Assembly (NCBI RefSeq): GCF_005222805.1
Contig: NZ_STGC01000005.1
Span: 2,561,256-2,625,255, forward strand
Direction of reading: 5' to 3'
Length of the DNA: 64,000 nt
Origin: Devosia sp. FKR38
GTDB lineage: Bacteria > Pseudomonadota > Alphaproteobacteria > Rhizobiales > Devosiaceae
In this document: piece after piece, positions 33,662-43,338 of the stretch
Numbering within the stretch: the first letter of the stretch is position 1
Layout of the letters: each line of letters begins with the position of its first letter
The notes under the pieces: generated by a model
Database searches by the model: none
Seen by the model: the letters and a program-made list of their open reading frames with translations, nothing else
Told to the model about the DNA's origin: nothing
Translations under genes and position numbers: made by a program

Positions 33662-34399
33662 ATGATGGAAACCACCGAAGCGCTGCTGCGTGTGCAGGGT
33701 CTGGGCAAGACCTTCCGCATGTATCATCTGGACGCCATGCTGCATGCCTTCGAGGGCATCAGCTTTGACCTCCACGCCGGGGAATTCCTGCTGCTCAAGG
33801 GCCGCAACGGCGCCGGCAAATCCACGCTGCTGCGCACCCTGTGGCGCAGCTACCTGCCGGTCGAAGGCCATATCTGGTATCGCTCCCGGCTCGGCATGAT
33901 CGATCTCGCCCGCGCCGCCGATGTCGATATCGCACTCCTGCGCCGGCAGGAGATCGGCTTTGTCACCCAGTTCCTCAATGCCCGCCCCCGTGTCGCCGCG
34001 CAGGATATTGTTGCTGAGCCGCTGCGTCTGGCCGGGCACGCTCCCGAGGAGGCACTTGACCAGGCCCGCCACTGGCTCGGCGAATTCGGCGTGCGCCCCG
34101 AACTCTGGCGCGCCTATCCCAGCACCTTCTCGGGCGGCGAGCAGCAGAAGGTCAATCTCGCCCGCGCCCTCATCCTGCCGCAGCGCCTGCTGTTGCTGGA
34201 CGAACCCACGGCTTCGCTGGATGCCGGCGCCCGCGCGGCGCTGGTGCGCCGCCTCACCGATCTCAAGGCGTCGGGCGTCGCCATCATCGGCGTGTTCCAT
34301 CATCCGGGCGATGTCGCCCAGCTCATCGATCGCGAGATCGACCTTGCAACCCGCGTCATCGCCGACGACAGCGAGAGGATCGACCATGTGGCTCTCTGA
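33662..34399 (+). CDS. phnL: Phosphonate C-P lyase system ABC-type protein PhnL
   Basis: The 245-residue ABC-type ATPase has Walker A GRNGAGKST, the signature FSGGEQQKVNLARALI and LLLDEPTASLDAGARAAL. In the E. coli complex PhnL binds PhnK and is needed for phosphonate use. It starts 5 bp after phnK and overlaps the phnM start by 14 bp. Confidence 0.92.
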   Translation: MMETTEALLRVQGLGKTFRMYHLDAMLHAFEGISFDLHAGEFLLLKGRNGAGKSTLLRTLWRSYLPVEGHIWYRSRLGMIDLARAADVDIALLRRQEIGFVTQFLNARPRVAAQDIVAEPLRLAGHAPEEALDQARHWLGEFGVRPELWRAYPSTFSGGEQQKVNLARALILPQRLLLLDEPTASLDAGARAALVRRLTDLKASGVAIIGVFHHPGDVAQLIDREIDLATRVIADDSERIDHVAL

Positions 34400-35582
34400 T
34401 TTCCGCATTGTGCTCAATGACGCCATCATCGAGCATGGCGCCCTGCGCATCCAGGACGGCGTGATCGCCGAGATCCGCCACACACCGGTGGACGGCGCTG
34501 ACATCGTCGGCGCGGGCCTGCTGCTGATGCCGGGCATGATCGACATGCATGGCGACATGATCGAGCGCGAGATCGAGCCGCGCCCCGGCGTGCGCATGCC
34601 CATGGAACTGGGCCTGCGCGACCTCGATCGCAAGCTGGCCAATTCGGGCATCACCACTGCCTATGCCGCCGTCTCGTTCAGCCCCGGCTCGACCTATGGC
34701 CACATGCGCAGCTACGAGTTCACCAGCGAGATGATCCGCGCCGTGCGCGCCCATGCGTCCAGCCTGCTGATTGACCATCGCGTGCATGCCCGCTTCGAAG
34801 TGACCTTTCCCGCCGCCCTGTCGGTGGTCAAGGAACTGATTGCCGAAGGCGCGGTGGACCTGATTTCCCTGTGTGACCACACCCCCGGCCAGGGCCAGTA
34901 CCGCGACCTGCCATTGCAGGCCGCCAACATGGCCAAGTCCAAGGGCATCTCGGTTGAGCAAGCCATGGCCAATCTCAACCAGCGCATTGCCGACCGCCGC
35001 GAGACGGCCGGCGACCTCACCGCCACGCTGCGCGCCATCACCCAATATTGCGCCCTGCATGGCGTGCCGGTCGCCAGCCATGACGACGACACGGTCGAAA
35101 AGGTCGAGCAGATGCTGGCGCTCGGCGCCAATATCAGCGAATTCCCGGTGACGCTGGAGGCCGCCCGCGCCGCCCAGGCCCGTGGGATGCTCAATGCCAT
35201 GGGCGCCCCCAACGCGCTGCGCGGCGGTTCCTACTCAGGCAATCTTTCGGCGCGCGATGCCCATGCCCATGGCGTGCTCGACCTGCTCGCGGCCGACTAC
35301 CATCCCTCAGCCATGCTGCCGGCGGTGCTGGTGCTGGGCAAGACTGACCCCGATGGCCTGCCCGGCGCAACGCGCCTGACCACCAGCAATCCTGCGCGGG
35401 CCCTGGGGCTGGAAGATCGCGGCAGCATTGCCGAAGGGCTGCGGGCCGATCTCATCATCGCCGACGATTCCGGTGTCGGTCACGTGCGCGCCACGCTGTC
35501 CAAGGGCGCCATCGTTTATTCCGACGGCAGCGTTGGCGCCGGCCAACACATCCGTCACGGTGATGTCATTCGAATGAGTTAA
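34386..35582 (+). CDS. phnM: Alpha-D-ribose 1-methylphosphonate 5-triphosphate diphosphatase
   Basis: PhnM removes pyrophosphate from the ribose-phosphonate triphosphate. The 398-residue amidohydrolase-fold protein shows the metal-binding GMIDMHGDMIEREIEPRPGV and VASHDDDTVEKVEQM. The start at 34386 is supported by AGAGGA 6 bp upstream. The stop codon TAA overlaps the second proposed PhnF operator. phnN, phnO and phnP are not in the window. Confidence 0.94.
   Translation: MWLSDFRIVLNDAIIEHGALRIQDGVIAEIRHTPVDGADIVGAGLLLMPGMIDMHGDMIEREIEPRPGVRMPMELGLRDLDRKLANSGITTAYAAVSFSPGSTYGHMRSYEFTSEMIRAVRAHASSLLIDHRVHARFEVTFPAALSVVKELIAEGAVDLISLCDHTPGQGQYRDLPLQAANMAKSKGISVEQAMANLNQRIADRRETAGDLTATLRAITQYCALHGVPVASHDDDTVEKVEQMLALGANISEFPVTLEAARAAQARGMLNAMGAPNALRGGSYSGNLSARDAHAHGVLDLLAADYHPSAMLPAVLVLGKTDPDGLPGATRLTTSNPARALGLEDRGSIAEGLRADLIIADDSGVGHVRATLSKGAIVYSDGSVGAGQHIRHGDVIRMS
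35563..35580. promoter_or_regulatory. Proposed PhnF operator, site 2
   Basis: This 18-bp site matches site 1 at 15 of 18 positions and contains a perfect 12-bp palindrome (TCATTCGAATGA, 35566-35577). It overlaps the last codons of phnM and lies 71 bp upstream of phnC. A single CTGTCAC (35585-35591) resembling half a Pho box follows directly. Confidence 0.5.
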
Positions 35583-35651
35583 CCCTGTCACTGACGCCAA
35601 CTAGTCTCGATCCAGGCCTAGCAACCAGATGTCCTCTATCAAAGGTGCGAC

Positions 35652-36482
35652 ATGCTCGAACTGCGTAAGATCACCAAGACCTTCGGCCAGACCATAGCGG
35701 TCAACGACGTTTCTCTCAGCTTTCCGCCCGGTCAGATGGTGGGCATTATCGGTCGCTCGGGCGCCGGCAAATCGACCCTGTTGCGTCTGATCAACCGGCT
35801 GGCCACCAGCGAGCGCGGGGAAATCGTCTTCGACAACACCAATATCGTCACCCTGGCCGGGCGCGAACTGCGCCAATGGCGCGCCCGCTGCGCCATGATC
35901 TTCCAGCAGTTCAATCTGGTGAACCGGCTGGACGTGCTCACCAATGTTCTGATCGGCCGGATCGGCACCTCCGCCACGCTGCCGGTCATGTTCAAGTATT
36001 TCTCAGCGCAGGATCGCGCTGCTGCAGCCCTGGCGCTGGACCGGCTGGACCTGCTGCCCCAGGCACTGCAGCGCGCCGATACCCTCTCGGGCGGACAGCA
36101 GCAGCGCGTCGCTATCGCCCGGGCGCTGATCCAGAATCCCAGCCTGATCCTGGCCGATGAGCCCATCGCCTCGCTTGATCCGCGCAATGCGCGCTTCGTC
36201 ATGGAGGCGCTGCGCAAGATCAACCGGGAGGACAAGATCACCGTCATCTGCAACCTGCATACGCTCGACGCGGCGCGCGCCTATTGCGATCGCATCGTCG
36301 GCATGGCGCAGGGCAAGGTGGTGTTCGACGGGCCTCCTGCCCAACTCACGTCCCGCGTTATCCAGGAGATCTACGGCGGGGATGCTGAAAGCGCCGTGGA
36401 CGAGAACCTGACCTCGACCATGGGCGCCATCTACGCGCCGGCAAAGCCCGTCGTGTCGCCAGAACTGGCCGACGCCCTCTAG
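35652..36482 (+). CDS. phnC: Phosphonate ABC transporter ATP-binding protein
   Basis: The 276-residue ATPase has Walker A GRSGAGKST, the signature LSGGQQQRVAIARAL and Walker B LILADEPIASLDP, with the PhnC-style ARCAMIFQQFNLVNRLDVLTNVL Q-loop. It energises uptake of phosphonates with PhnD and the two PhnE permeases. It begins a second transcription unit 69 bp after phnM, preceded by the second proposed operator. Confidence 0.94.
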   Translation: MLELRKITKTFGQTIAVNDVSLSFPPGQMVGIIGRSGAGKSTLLRLINRLATSERGEIVFDNTNIVTLAGRELRQWRARCAMIFQQFNLVNRLDVLTNVLIGRIGTSATLPVMFKYFSAQDRAAAALALDRLDLLPQALQRADTLSGGQQQRVAIARALIQNPSLILADEPIASLDPRNARFVMEALRKINREDKITVICNLHTLDAARAYCDRIVGMAQGKVVFDGPPAQLTSRVIQEIYGGDAESAVDENLTSTMGAIYAPAKPVVSPELADAL

Positions 36483-36518
36483 CGTCGTCCGCACACACCC
36501 AACTTCGGAGCCATCGCT

Positions 36519-37439
36519 ATGTTTACCTTCGTGCGCCGCAGCCTTGCGGCCGTACTGATCTCGGCCGCCCTTGTGTCCGTCGCTGTCGCCCAGGATTGGC
36601 GCGAACAATATCCCGAGCTCACCATCGGAATCTCCTCGGGCGAAAACGAAACCGACGCCGTCGCCCGCAACCAGCCCTATGCCGATTACCTGAGCGCCGA
36701 GCTCGGTGTGCCGGTCAAGATCGTGCGCGGCACGGATTACGCTGCCGTCATCGAAGCCATGCGCTCGGGCCATGTGCAGTTCGCATCGGTTGGCCCGGCG
36801 GCCTATGCCCTGGCCCGCAAGGTGATGGGCGAAGACATCGCGCCTGTGGCCGTAACGCTCGATAAGGAAGGCAATTTGGGCTACTATTCGGTGATCGCGG
36901 TCCGCGCCGACAGCCCCTACCAGACCCTGGCCGATATCAAAGGCAAGTCCTTCGCCTTTGCCGATCCCAACTCGACCTCGGGCTATGCCGTTCCGTCCTA
37001 CTATCTCGCGACCGAACTCAATACCAGTGCTGACGACTATTTCAGCGAAGTTGCCTTTTCGGGCGGCCACGAACAGAGCGTAATGGCCCTGGTCAATGGC
37101 ACGTTCGAGGCCGTGGCCACCCATTGGCGCAACGAGACGGCCGGCAATATCCAGAACATGGAAAAGAAGGGCCTGATCCCGGTCGGTTCGACCCGGATCA
37201 TCTGGAAGTCACCCGTCATCCCCAACACCCCGGTCATGATGCTGACCACCCTGCCGCAGGAGCTGCAGGATGCCTTCAAGACGGCCTTGATGGCCTTCCC
37301 GGAAAAAGACCCTGAAGGCTTTGCCACCTACAGCAACGGCACCTCGAGCGGCTATGTCGAAGCCAAGCATGAGGATTATCTCGACGTCATCGCCATCACC
37401 GAGTTCAATGCCGAAGAGCGTCGGCGCAAGGGCAACTGA
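36519..37439 (+). CDS. phnD: Phosphonate ABC transporter periplasmic binding protein
   Basis: The 306-residue product has a signal peptide (about residues 1-25, ending in VSVAVAQ) and the PhnD fold: LTIGISSGENETDAVARNQPYADYLSAELGVPV, then FASVGPAAYALA and FADPNSTSGYAVPSYYL. It captures phosphonates in the periplasm. GGAG lies 9 bp upstream of the ATG. It lies between phnC and the permease genes. Confidence 0.94.
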   Translation: MFTFVRRSLAAVLISAALVSVAVAQDWREQYPELTIGISSGENETDAVARNQPYADYLSAELGVPVKIVRGTDYAAVIEAMRSGHVQFASVGPAAYALARKVMGEDIAPVAVTLDKEGNLGYYSVIAVRADSPYQTLADIKGKSFAFADPNSTSGYAVPSYYLATELNTSADDYFSEVAFSGGHEQSVMALVNGTFEAVATHWRNETAGNIQNMEKKGLIPVGSTRIIWKSPVIPNTPVMMLTTLPQELQDAFKTALMAFPEKDPEGFATYSNGTSSGYVEAKHEDYLDVIAITEFNAEERRRKGN

Positions 37440-37511
37440 TCTGATCGATCTGTCGGCGCGCGGCTCAAGCCGCGTGCCGATCCGCGCTGCCGCAACAAGG
37501 AGTTGGCCAAC

Positions 37512-38420
37512 ATGAGCAGTCTGGGACTGACAGACGGCGGGCTGGACGCCGGTCGAGCCGAACGGCTGGTCGCGTTTGAACATCGCTTTGCCGGTGAGCG
37601 TCGCACCAGGCGGCTATGGACGCTGCTGCAATTGGCTGTTTTCGCGCTGGCACTGGCCGGCTCGATCATGGTGAGCAACTTCAACTTGGCCGGTCTCATG
37701 AACGGCCTGCCCAAGGCCTGGACCTATATTGCCGGGACACTGCCCGAGCTGAGGTGGCAGACTTTGGGTGCTGACCTGGCCGACTGGTACTGGGGCCTGC
37801 GCTTCTGGCTCCGCCTGCTTGTCGAGACAATCCTGATGGGCTTTGTGGGCACGGTTCTGGGCGGCGTCGTCGCGCTGGTCCTGTGCTTTCCCGCCTCGCG
37901 CAATCTGGTGCAGCACACGGCCATCTATTTTGCCGCGCGGCGCACGCTCGAATTCCTGCGCACCGTGCCCGAGCTGGTTTTCGCGCTGATCTTTGTCTTC
38001 GCCTTCGGCCTGGGACCATTTGCTGGCGTGCTGGCGATTGCCGTGCACACCGCCGGGTCGCTGGGCAAGCTGTTTGCCGAAGTGAACGAAAATGTCGACA
38101 CTCGTCCGCTCGATGGCATTCGCGCGGCCGGGGGCAATTGGCTCATGCTGATCCGGCTGGGCGTGGCGCCGCAGGCGCTGCCCAATTATGCCAGCTATCT
38201 GCTCTTGCGCTTCGAGATCAATGTGCGCGGCGCGTCTGCGCTCGGCATCGTGGGCGCCGGCGGCATCGGGCAAGAGCTCTACGTCGCGATCCGCCAGTTC
38301 GAATACACCGATATCTCTGCAATCATGCTGCTGCTGATCGCCACCACTTCCATCATCGACATCACCTGCGAAACCATCCGCCACCGGCTGATCGGGCAGG
38401 ACCTGCATGCGGGACACTGA
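37512..38420 (+). CDS. phnE: Phosphonate ABC transporter permease (first copy)
   Basis: The 302-residue membrane protein has five to six helices and the binding-protein-dependent permease loop (EFLRTVPELVFALIFVFAFGLGPFAGVLA, then GIRAAGGNWLMLIRLGVAPQALP). The ATG at 37512 with AAGGAG 9 bp upstream is favoured over the adjacent TTG at 37503. It is the partner of the second PhnE that follows. The two probably form a heterodimer. Confidence 0.93.
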   Translation: MSSLGLTDGGLDAGRAERLVAFEHRFAGERRTRRLWTLLQLAVFALALAGSIMVSNFNLAGLMNGLPKAWTYIAGTLPELRWQTLGADLADWYWGLRFWLRLLVETILMGFVGTVLGGVVALVLCFPASRNLVQHTAIYFAARRTLEFLRTVPELVFALIFVFAFGLGPFAGVLAIAVHTAGSLGKLFAEVNENVDTRPLDGIRAAGGNWLMLIRLGVAPQALPNYASYLLLRFEINVRGASALGIVGAGGIGQELYVAIRQFEYTDISAIMLLLIATTSIIDITCETIRHRLIGQDLHAGH

Positions 38421-38421
38421 C

Positions 38422-39270
38422 ATGAGCACAATCACCCATGGCGAACTGGCACGGCTGCGCAAGGCCCATCCCGGTGTGTTTGCCCGACCGCTTCTGGAAC
38501 GGCTCAAGACCGGCGCGCTCTGGATTGGCTTTGCTGCTGCAATGGCCTTCGGACTTTGGTGGGTCGACGCCAATCCGATGCGGATCGTCAATGGTCTGAA
38601 CAAGCTCGGCCTGCTGGTCCGGCTGATGCTCCCACCCCATCCTGGCGACGGCCTGTGGGACTATGTCCGCGCCATGGCGGAGACCCTTGGCATGGCGTTT
38701 CTGGGCACGGTCGTTGCCGCTGTGCTGGCGGTGCCGCTCGGTTTTCTTGGTGCCAAGAACGTCATGCCGAACTGGCTGTTTCATTTCGGGCTCAGGCGCT
38801 TCTATGACGGTTTCCGCGGCATTGACGGGCTGGTCTGGGCGCTGATCTTTGTTTCAGCCGTGGGGCTGGGACCCTTTGCCGGCGTACTGGCCATTGCGGT
38901 TGGCGATCTGATGGTCTTTGCCAAACTCTTTGCCGAGGCGATCGAGAATGTTGAGAACCGGCAGGTGGACGGCGTTCGCGCCGCTGGCGGCAGCAGGACC
39001 CAGGTCATGCGGCTGGGCGTGTTCCCGCAGGTGTTTCCGGTGATGATGAGCCACGTGCTCTACTTCTTTGAGTCCAACGTCCGCTCCGCCACGATCCTGG
39101 GCATTGTCGGCGCTGGCGGCATCGGGCTGCAGCTGTCCGATCGCATGCGCATTAACAATTGGCAGGAGGCCGCTTTCATCATTCTGATGATCTTGGTAAC
39201 GGTCGCGGTGATCGACAATCTCTCCCGCCGCATCCGCGCCAGGCTCATCGGCACCACCCAGCCGGTGTGA
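38422..39270 (+). CDS. phnE: Phosphonate ABC transporter permease (second copy)
   Basis: The 282-residue protein is a paralogue of the first PhnE, sharing the RRFYDGFRGIDGLVWALIFVSAVGLGPFAGVLA and VDGVRAAGGSRTQVMRLGVFPQVFPVMM patterns. The start is either ATG 38422, 1 bp after the preceding stop, or ATG 38407, which overlaps that gene by 14 bp. It is the last gene of the transport unit. A 189-bp gap with no clear terminator follows. Confidence 0.92.
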   Translation: MSTITHGELARLRKAHPGVFARPLLERLKTGALWIGFAAAMAFGLWWVDANPMRIVNGLNKLGLLVRLMLPPHPGDGLWDYVRAMAETLGMAFLGTVVAAVLAVPLGFLGAKNVMPNWLFHFGLRRFYDGFRGIDGLVWALIFVSAVGLGPFAGVLAIAVGDLMVFAKLFAEAIENVENRQVDGVRAAGGSRTQVMRLGVFPQVFPVMMSHVLYFFESNVRSATILGIVGAGGIGLQLSDRMRINNWQEAAFIILMILVTVAVIDNLSRRIRARLIGTTQPV

Positions 39271-39459
39271 GCCCTGCCCGCAAACCGTCGGACCGAGCCC
39301 AGCCGTCGTTGTATTCGCACCACAGGTGCCGCTCACAAAATAGCGAGCGATTGCTCCTGTTAACCAATGCGCGTTAATGCTGGACGATGGTGCGGCGCGC
39401 TGGCCCGGTGGCGGGCGGAGCGGTCGTGCCTGATGCGACGCTGCGCTGCTGGAGCCCCA

Positions 39460-41154
39460 ATGCACAAGATCCTGGTTTGCCTGATTGCGGCCCTGTCATG
39501 CGGCGTGAGCGCCGCGCCTGCTCTGGCGCAGGATGTGGCCAGCCTCGCGGTCAGCCCGGTCATCATCGCGCCCCCTGGTTCGGCCATTGGCGAAACCATC
39601 AAGGCACGCCTGTCGGCCGCCTATTATGGCGCCGGCAAGGAGACCAGCGCCTATTCGGAGGCCCAGAAGCTCTACTTCTTCTACGGCTCCCGCCATTTCG
39701 AACCCATCTGGGTCAGCCAGACGGCCAGCGGCGGCGTCGAATTCTCCGCCCCGGCCCAGAAGATCCTCAAGCTTTTCGCCCAGGCGGCGAGCGAGGGCCT
39801 GCGCCCCGAGGATTATCTGACGGCCGATCTCGATGTCACCGGCGTCAAGGCCGATCCCACCCGCATGGCCGAGCTGGAAACCGCCTTCTCGCGCGCTGCC
39901 ATGCGCTACGCCACCCATATCTATACCGGCCGCATCGTGCCCTCGTCGGTGAGCGCCAACCTCGATATCGCGCCCAAAAAGCTTGATGAGGCCGGCCTGC
40001 TGGTCCAGCTCGCGACCAGCGCCGACCCGGTCGCCGTGCTCAATGCGCTCGAGCCGACCCATCCCGAATTCCTGGCCCTCAAGGCGGCCCTGGCCACCTT
40101 TGACGAGACCCAGACCGATCGCCCCATCGCCATTCCCGCCGGCCGCACCCTGCGCCCGGGCATGACCGACGAGCGCATTCCCACGTTGCGCCAGCGCTTC
40201 GAGCTGCCCCTGGGCACCGACAATGTCTATGATGACACCCTGGTGGAGGCGGTAAAGACCTTCCAGGCCGCCCATGACCTCGATGTCGATGGCGTCATGG
40301 GCCCGGCCACCCTGGCGGCAGTCAACGGCGGCGCGCCGCTCACCCGCGCCGACATCCTGGCCAATATGGAACGCTGGCGCTGGATGCCGCGCGATCTCGG
40401 CGCCTTCAACGTCTTCGTCAACGTCCCCGAGTTCCGCCTCGCCATCAGCCGTGACGGCCAAGAGGAATACACCACCCGCGTGGTGGTCGGCACCACCAAG
40501 AACCAGACCCCGATCTTCTCGGACAATATCCGCCACATCGTGGTCAATCCCTACTGGAACGTGCCCAGTTCCATCATCCGCGGCGAGATCGCTCCAGCGG
40601 TGATGAACAATCCCGGCTATATCGACAGCCACAATTACGACCTGCTCTACAATGGCAATCCGGTCAGTCCCTGGGCCGTCGACTGGAGCCAGGTCAGCAC
40701 CACCAATTTCCCCTTCCGCGTGCGCCAGCGTCCCGGCAGCGGCAATGCCCTGGGCCAGATCAAGTTCCTGTTCCCCAACAAGCATGACGTCTATCTGCAC
40801 GACACCCCGTCCAAGTCGCTGTTCGCCCGCGACTTCCGTGCCTATAGCCATGGCTGCGTGCGGGTGCAGAACCCCATGGAATTTGCCGGCGCCCTGATGG
40901 CCAACGAGCCCAATATCAGCCGCGCCTCGCTCGAGGCCATGTTCGGCAGCGCCGAGCGCTGGGTGAACCCGCAGACGCAGATCCCGGTGCATATCGCCTA
41001 TTTCACCATTCGCGTGGAAGCCGATGGCAGCCTGCGCTCGTTCAACGACATCTATGGCCACAATGCCAAGCTGATCGCCGCCATGGGCCTGGCGCCCGCG
41101 GCGCCTCTGCCTGAAATCGTCGCCGAAGCCGGCGATGGCGCCATTTCGCCCTGA
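39460..41154 (+). CDS. L,D-transpeptidase family protein (YcbB-like)
   Basis: The 564-residue exported protein has a signal peptide (HKILVCLIAALSCGVSAAPALAQ), a peptidoglycan-binding domain (TLRQRFELPLG, AVKTFQAAHDLDVDGVMGPAT) and a C-terminal YkuD domain with catalytic Cys466 in YSHGCVRVQNP. Such enzymes make 3-3 crosslinks in the wall, here in the periplasm. GGAG lies 5 bp before ATG 39460. A palindromic repeat array begins 1 bp after the stop codon. Confidence 0.93.
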   Translation: MHKILVCLIAALSCGVSAAPALAQDVASLAVSPVIIAPPGSAIGETIKARLSAAYYGAGKETSAYSEAQKLYFFYGSRHFEPIWVSQTASGGVEFSAPAQKILKLFAQAASEGLRPEDYLTADLDVTGVKADPTRMAELETAFSRAAMRYATHIYTGRIVPSSVSANLDIAPKKLDEAGLLVQLATSADPVAVLNALEPTHPEFLALKAALATFDETQTDRPIAIPAGRTLRPGMTDERIPTLRQRFELPLGTDNVYDDTLVEAVKTFQAAHDLDVDGVMGPATLAAVNGGAPLTRADILANMERWRWMPRDLGAFNVFVNVPEFRLAISRDGQEEYTTRVVVGTTKNQTPIFSDNIRHIVVNPYWNVPSSIIRGEIAPAVMNNPGYIDSHNYDLLYNGNPVSPWAVDWSQVSTTNFPFRVRQRPGSGNALGQIKFLFPNKHDVYLHDTPSKSLFARDFRAYSHGCVRVQNPMEFAGALMANEPNISRASLEAMFGSAERWVNPQTQIPVHIAYFTIRVEADGSLRSFNDIYGHNAKLIAAMGLAPAAPLPEIVAEAGDGAISP

Positions 41155-41155
41155 G

Positions 41156-41323
41156 CACGTCGAAGCGTCTCGCTTCGACCACGTTGAAGCGAGACGCTTC
41201 GACCACGTCAGAACGCCTCGTTCTGACCACGTCGGAACGTCTTGTTCTGACAACGTCGGAACCTTTCGTTCCGAGCACGTCTGACCGTCTTGTTCCGCCC
41301 GCGTCTTAACGCCTCGTTGACGA
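41156..41323. repeat. Seven tandem 24-bp palindromic repeats
   Basis: Seven contiguous units of exactly 24 bp begin at 41156, 41180, 41204, 41228, 41252, 41276 and 41300. Each starts with CACGTC or a close variant, followed by an imperfect to perfect hairpin. The arms differ between units yet mostly stay complementary (GAAGCG/CGCTTC in units 1-2, AGAACG/CGTTCT in unit 3, GGAAC/GTTCC in unit 5). Units 6-7 are more degenerate. There are no spacers. The remaining 150 bp up to the next gene hold nothing I can assign. Confidence 0.85.
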
Positions 41324-41473
41324 ATTCGCCTTGGTTGTGCCAGTTTTGTCACGTAATAACGGGTCCGTGAACAGCATGGCGTGCGTGTTTGACGGCTTGT
41401 TAGCGTTAATAAATTCGATCGACTTCTGCGCTAAGATCACCTGATTGCAGGCAATAACCGGGCAGAGTACAGC

Positions 41474-43207
41474 GTGACGGGGACCTCGTTTTTCCAACGA
41501 TATCGGATCGGCCGGCTGTTGCTGGCCGCGGTGATCAGTCTGTCCGTCATCCTGCCGCAGAGCACTGTCCCGGCCGCTGCCGCCTCCGAGCGCGCCCTCT
41601 ACCTCTACTATACCCACACCAAGGAAACGGCGCGCATCGTCTTCAAGCGCAATGGGCAATATGTCCAGGCCGGCCTTAACCAGCTCAACCAGTTCCTGCG
41701 CGACTGGCGCCACAACGAACCCACCAAGATGGATCCCCGCCTGTTCGATCTGGTCTGGGAAGTCTATCAGGAAGTTGGCGGCAGCCAGCCGATCAATGTG
41801 GTCTCGGCCTATCGCTCGCCGGCCACCAATTCCATGCTGCGTGAAAAGTCCTCCGGCGTCGCCGAGAACAGCCAGCATATCAAGGGCCACGCCATGGATT
41901 TCTTCATTCCTGGCGTTCCCCTGGCCCGCTTGCGCGCCACCGCCATGAAAAAGCAGGTTGGCGGCGTGGGGTTCTATCCCACCTCCGGCAGCCCCTTTGT
42001 GCATCTGGACACCGGCTCGGTGCGCGCCTGGCCGCGCATGACCCGTGCCCAGCTCAAGGAAATCTTCCCTGACGGGCGCACCATGCACCTGCCCACCGAT
42101 GGCAAGCCGCTGTCCCAGCAGGGCTATCAGGTCGCTCTGGCCGAATGGCAGAAGTGCCACGCCTATCCCTGCAACGGCAGTTCCTCGGGCACCCAGGTTG
42201 CCGACAACGGCAGCAGCGGTCGCAGCCTGGTCGACATGCTCTTCGGCGGCGGCAATGATACGGCAAAGGGCGTTGCCGCACCTGGTCAGATTGCCCCGCG
42301 GGCACCCGCCCCCACGCCAGCCCCGCCGCCCGTCCAGCTTGCCGCGGTCGCCCCCGCCGATGCTCCAACCAGCGTCGCCCCCATTCCCGCCATGCGCCCT
42401 GCCCAGCTGGGCGGCGTAGCCGCGCCCGTCGCCGTGGCCGAAGCCAATATTGCCCCCGTCCCGGCCATGCCCTTCTCCACCGTCGGTAGCGCCCCCCTGG
42501 CGCCCGAGGAACTGGCCAGTGGTCTGGCCGCCCCGGTTCCCGCCACCAAGTCGCAGGCCCTTCTGGTCGCAACCGCCGCGACGCCGCCCTCGGGCGATGC
42601 CGTCACCGCCCTGGCGGCCTTCAGCGCCCCCGTGCCGCAGCCGCGTCTGATCATGACCGATGCGCCCCAGCCCGATGTGCTGGCCGCCTATCTGCCCCCC
42701 ATGCAGCAGGATGCCGATGCCGAGCGCGCGCTGCGGATGATCATCGGCACCGAGACCCGGCCGGCGGTCACCGCCGCCCTGCCGACCAATCGCCTGCCGC
42801 CGCTGCCCGCCGAGCCCCCTGTGCAGACGGCCTCGCTCGGCGATGGCAAGGGCGACAACGGCGCCATGACCGACCTGTTCCGCGGCACCTTTGGTGCGGC
42901 CGAGCAGAATGCCCCCATTGCCGCCGCCCTGGCCGAACATCTCGCCAAGCGCCCGGCCACCGAAGTCGCGATGCGCAAGCCCGATCTTGTTGCGCCCGAT
43001 CTGGAGCATGTGGTGGATGTCTTCCTCACCCCCATTGCTCTGAGCTCAGGCCATTTCGCCGATATCTGGGACCATGACGAGGCCGACTTCAGCCCCACCA
43101 CCGAAATGGGCCGCTATGTCACGGTGATGCGCGCCGGCGATTTCCCCGAGGGCCTGTCCTCAACCCGCTTCGTCAGCGCCGCCCCCGTCAGCGTCGCCGC
43201 CAACTAG
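41474..43207 (+). CDS. DUF882 (M15-like peptidase) cell-wall protein with long disordered tail
   Basis: The 577-residue exported protein has an N-terminal signal region ([27 protein letters not shown]) and a DUF882 domain up to about residue 230. The zinc-peptidase set is visible: [25 protein letters not shown] and a late FVHLDTG. The remaining 340 residues are Ala/Pro-rich and low complexity with few motifs. It probably acts on peptidoglycan or binds it. The GTG start has no strong ribosome-binding site. Function beyond the domain is inferred. Confidence 0.87.
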   Translation: MTGTSFFQRYRIGRLLLAAVISLSVILPQSTVPAAAASERALYLYYTHTKETARIVFKRNGQYVQAGLNQLNQFLRDWRHNEPTKMDPRLFDLVWEVYQEVGGSQPINVVSAYRSPATNSMLREKSSGVAENSQHIKGHAMDFFIPGVPLARLRATAMKKQVGGVGFYPTSGSPFVHLDTGSVRAWPRMTRAQLKEIFPDGRTMHLPTDGKPLSQQGYQVALAEWQKCHAYPCNGSSSGTQVADNGSSGRSLVDMLFGGGNDTAKGVAAPGQIAPRAPAPTPAPPPVQLAAVAPADAPTSVAPIPAMRPAQLGGVAAPVAVAEANIAPVPAMPFSTVGSAPLAPEELASGLAAPVPATKSQALLVATAATPPSGDAVTALAAFSAPVPQPRLIMTDAPQPDVLAAYLPPMQQDADAERALRMIIGTETRPAVTAALPTNRLPPLPAEPPVQTASLGDGKGDNGAMTDLFRGTFGAAEQNAPIAAALAEHLAKRPATEVAMRKPDLVAPDLEHVVDVFLTPIALSSGHFADIWDHDEADFSPTTEMGRYVTVMRAGDFPEGLSSTRFVSAAPVSVAAN

Positions 43208-43338
43208 ACCATCCTACAAGCGCCATTTTTGTCCGGCAGCACACGCCCCCAGGGCGCTGTGCTGTCGGCCATTGTTGCAAAGCCGATGCGGCGCGCCTAA
43301 ACAACACTCACCCTGCCCCTTGGCAAAGGACTGCCAGT

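Noticed and set aside
39361-39386. CtrA box before the L,D-transpeptidase
   Set aside because: Two TTAA sequences are present but 10 bp apart, not 7.
41156-41323. CRISPR array
   Set aside because: The 24-bp units are directly adjacent with no spacers, vary between copies, and no cas gene is present.
39496-41352. A 618-codon open frame on the minus strand with 8-residue repeats at its N-terminus
   Set aside because: It is antisense to the L,D-transpeptidase, which has clear motifs. The protein repeats are only the 24-bp DNA array read in a third frame. High GC explains the lack of stops.
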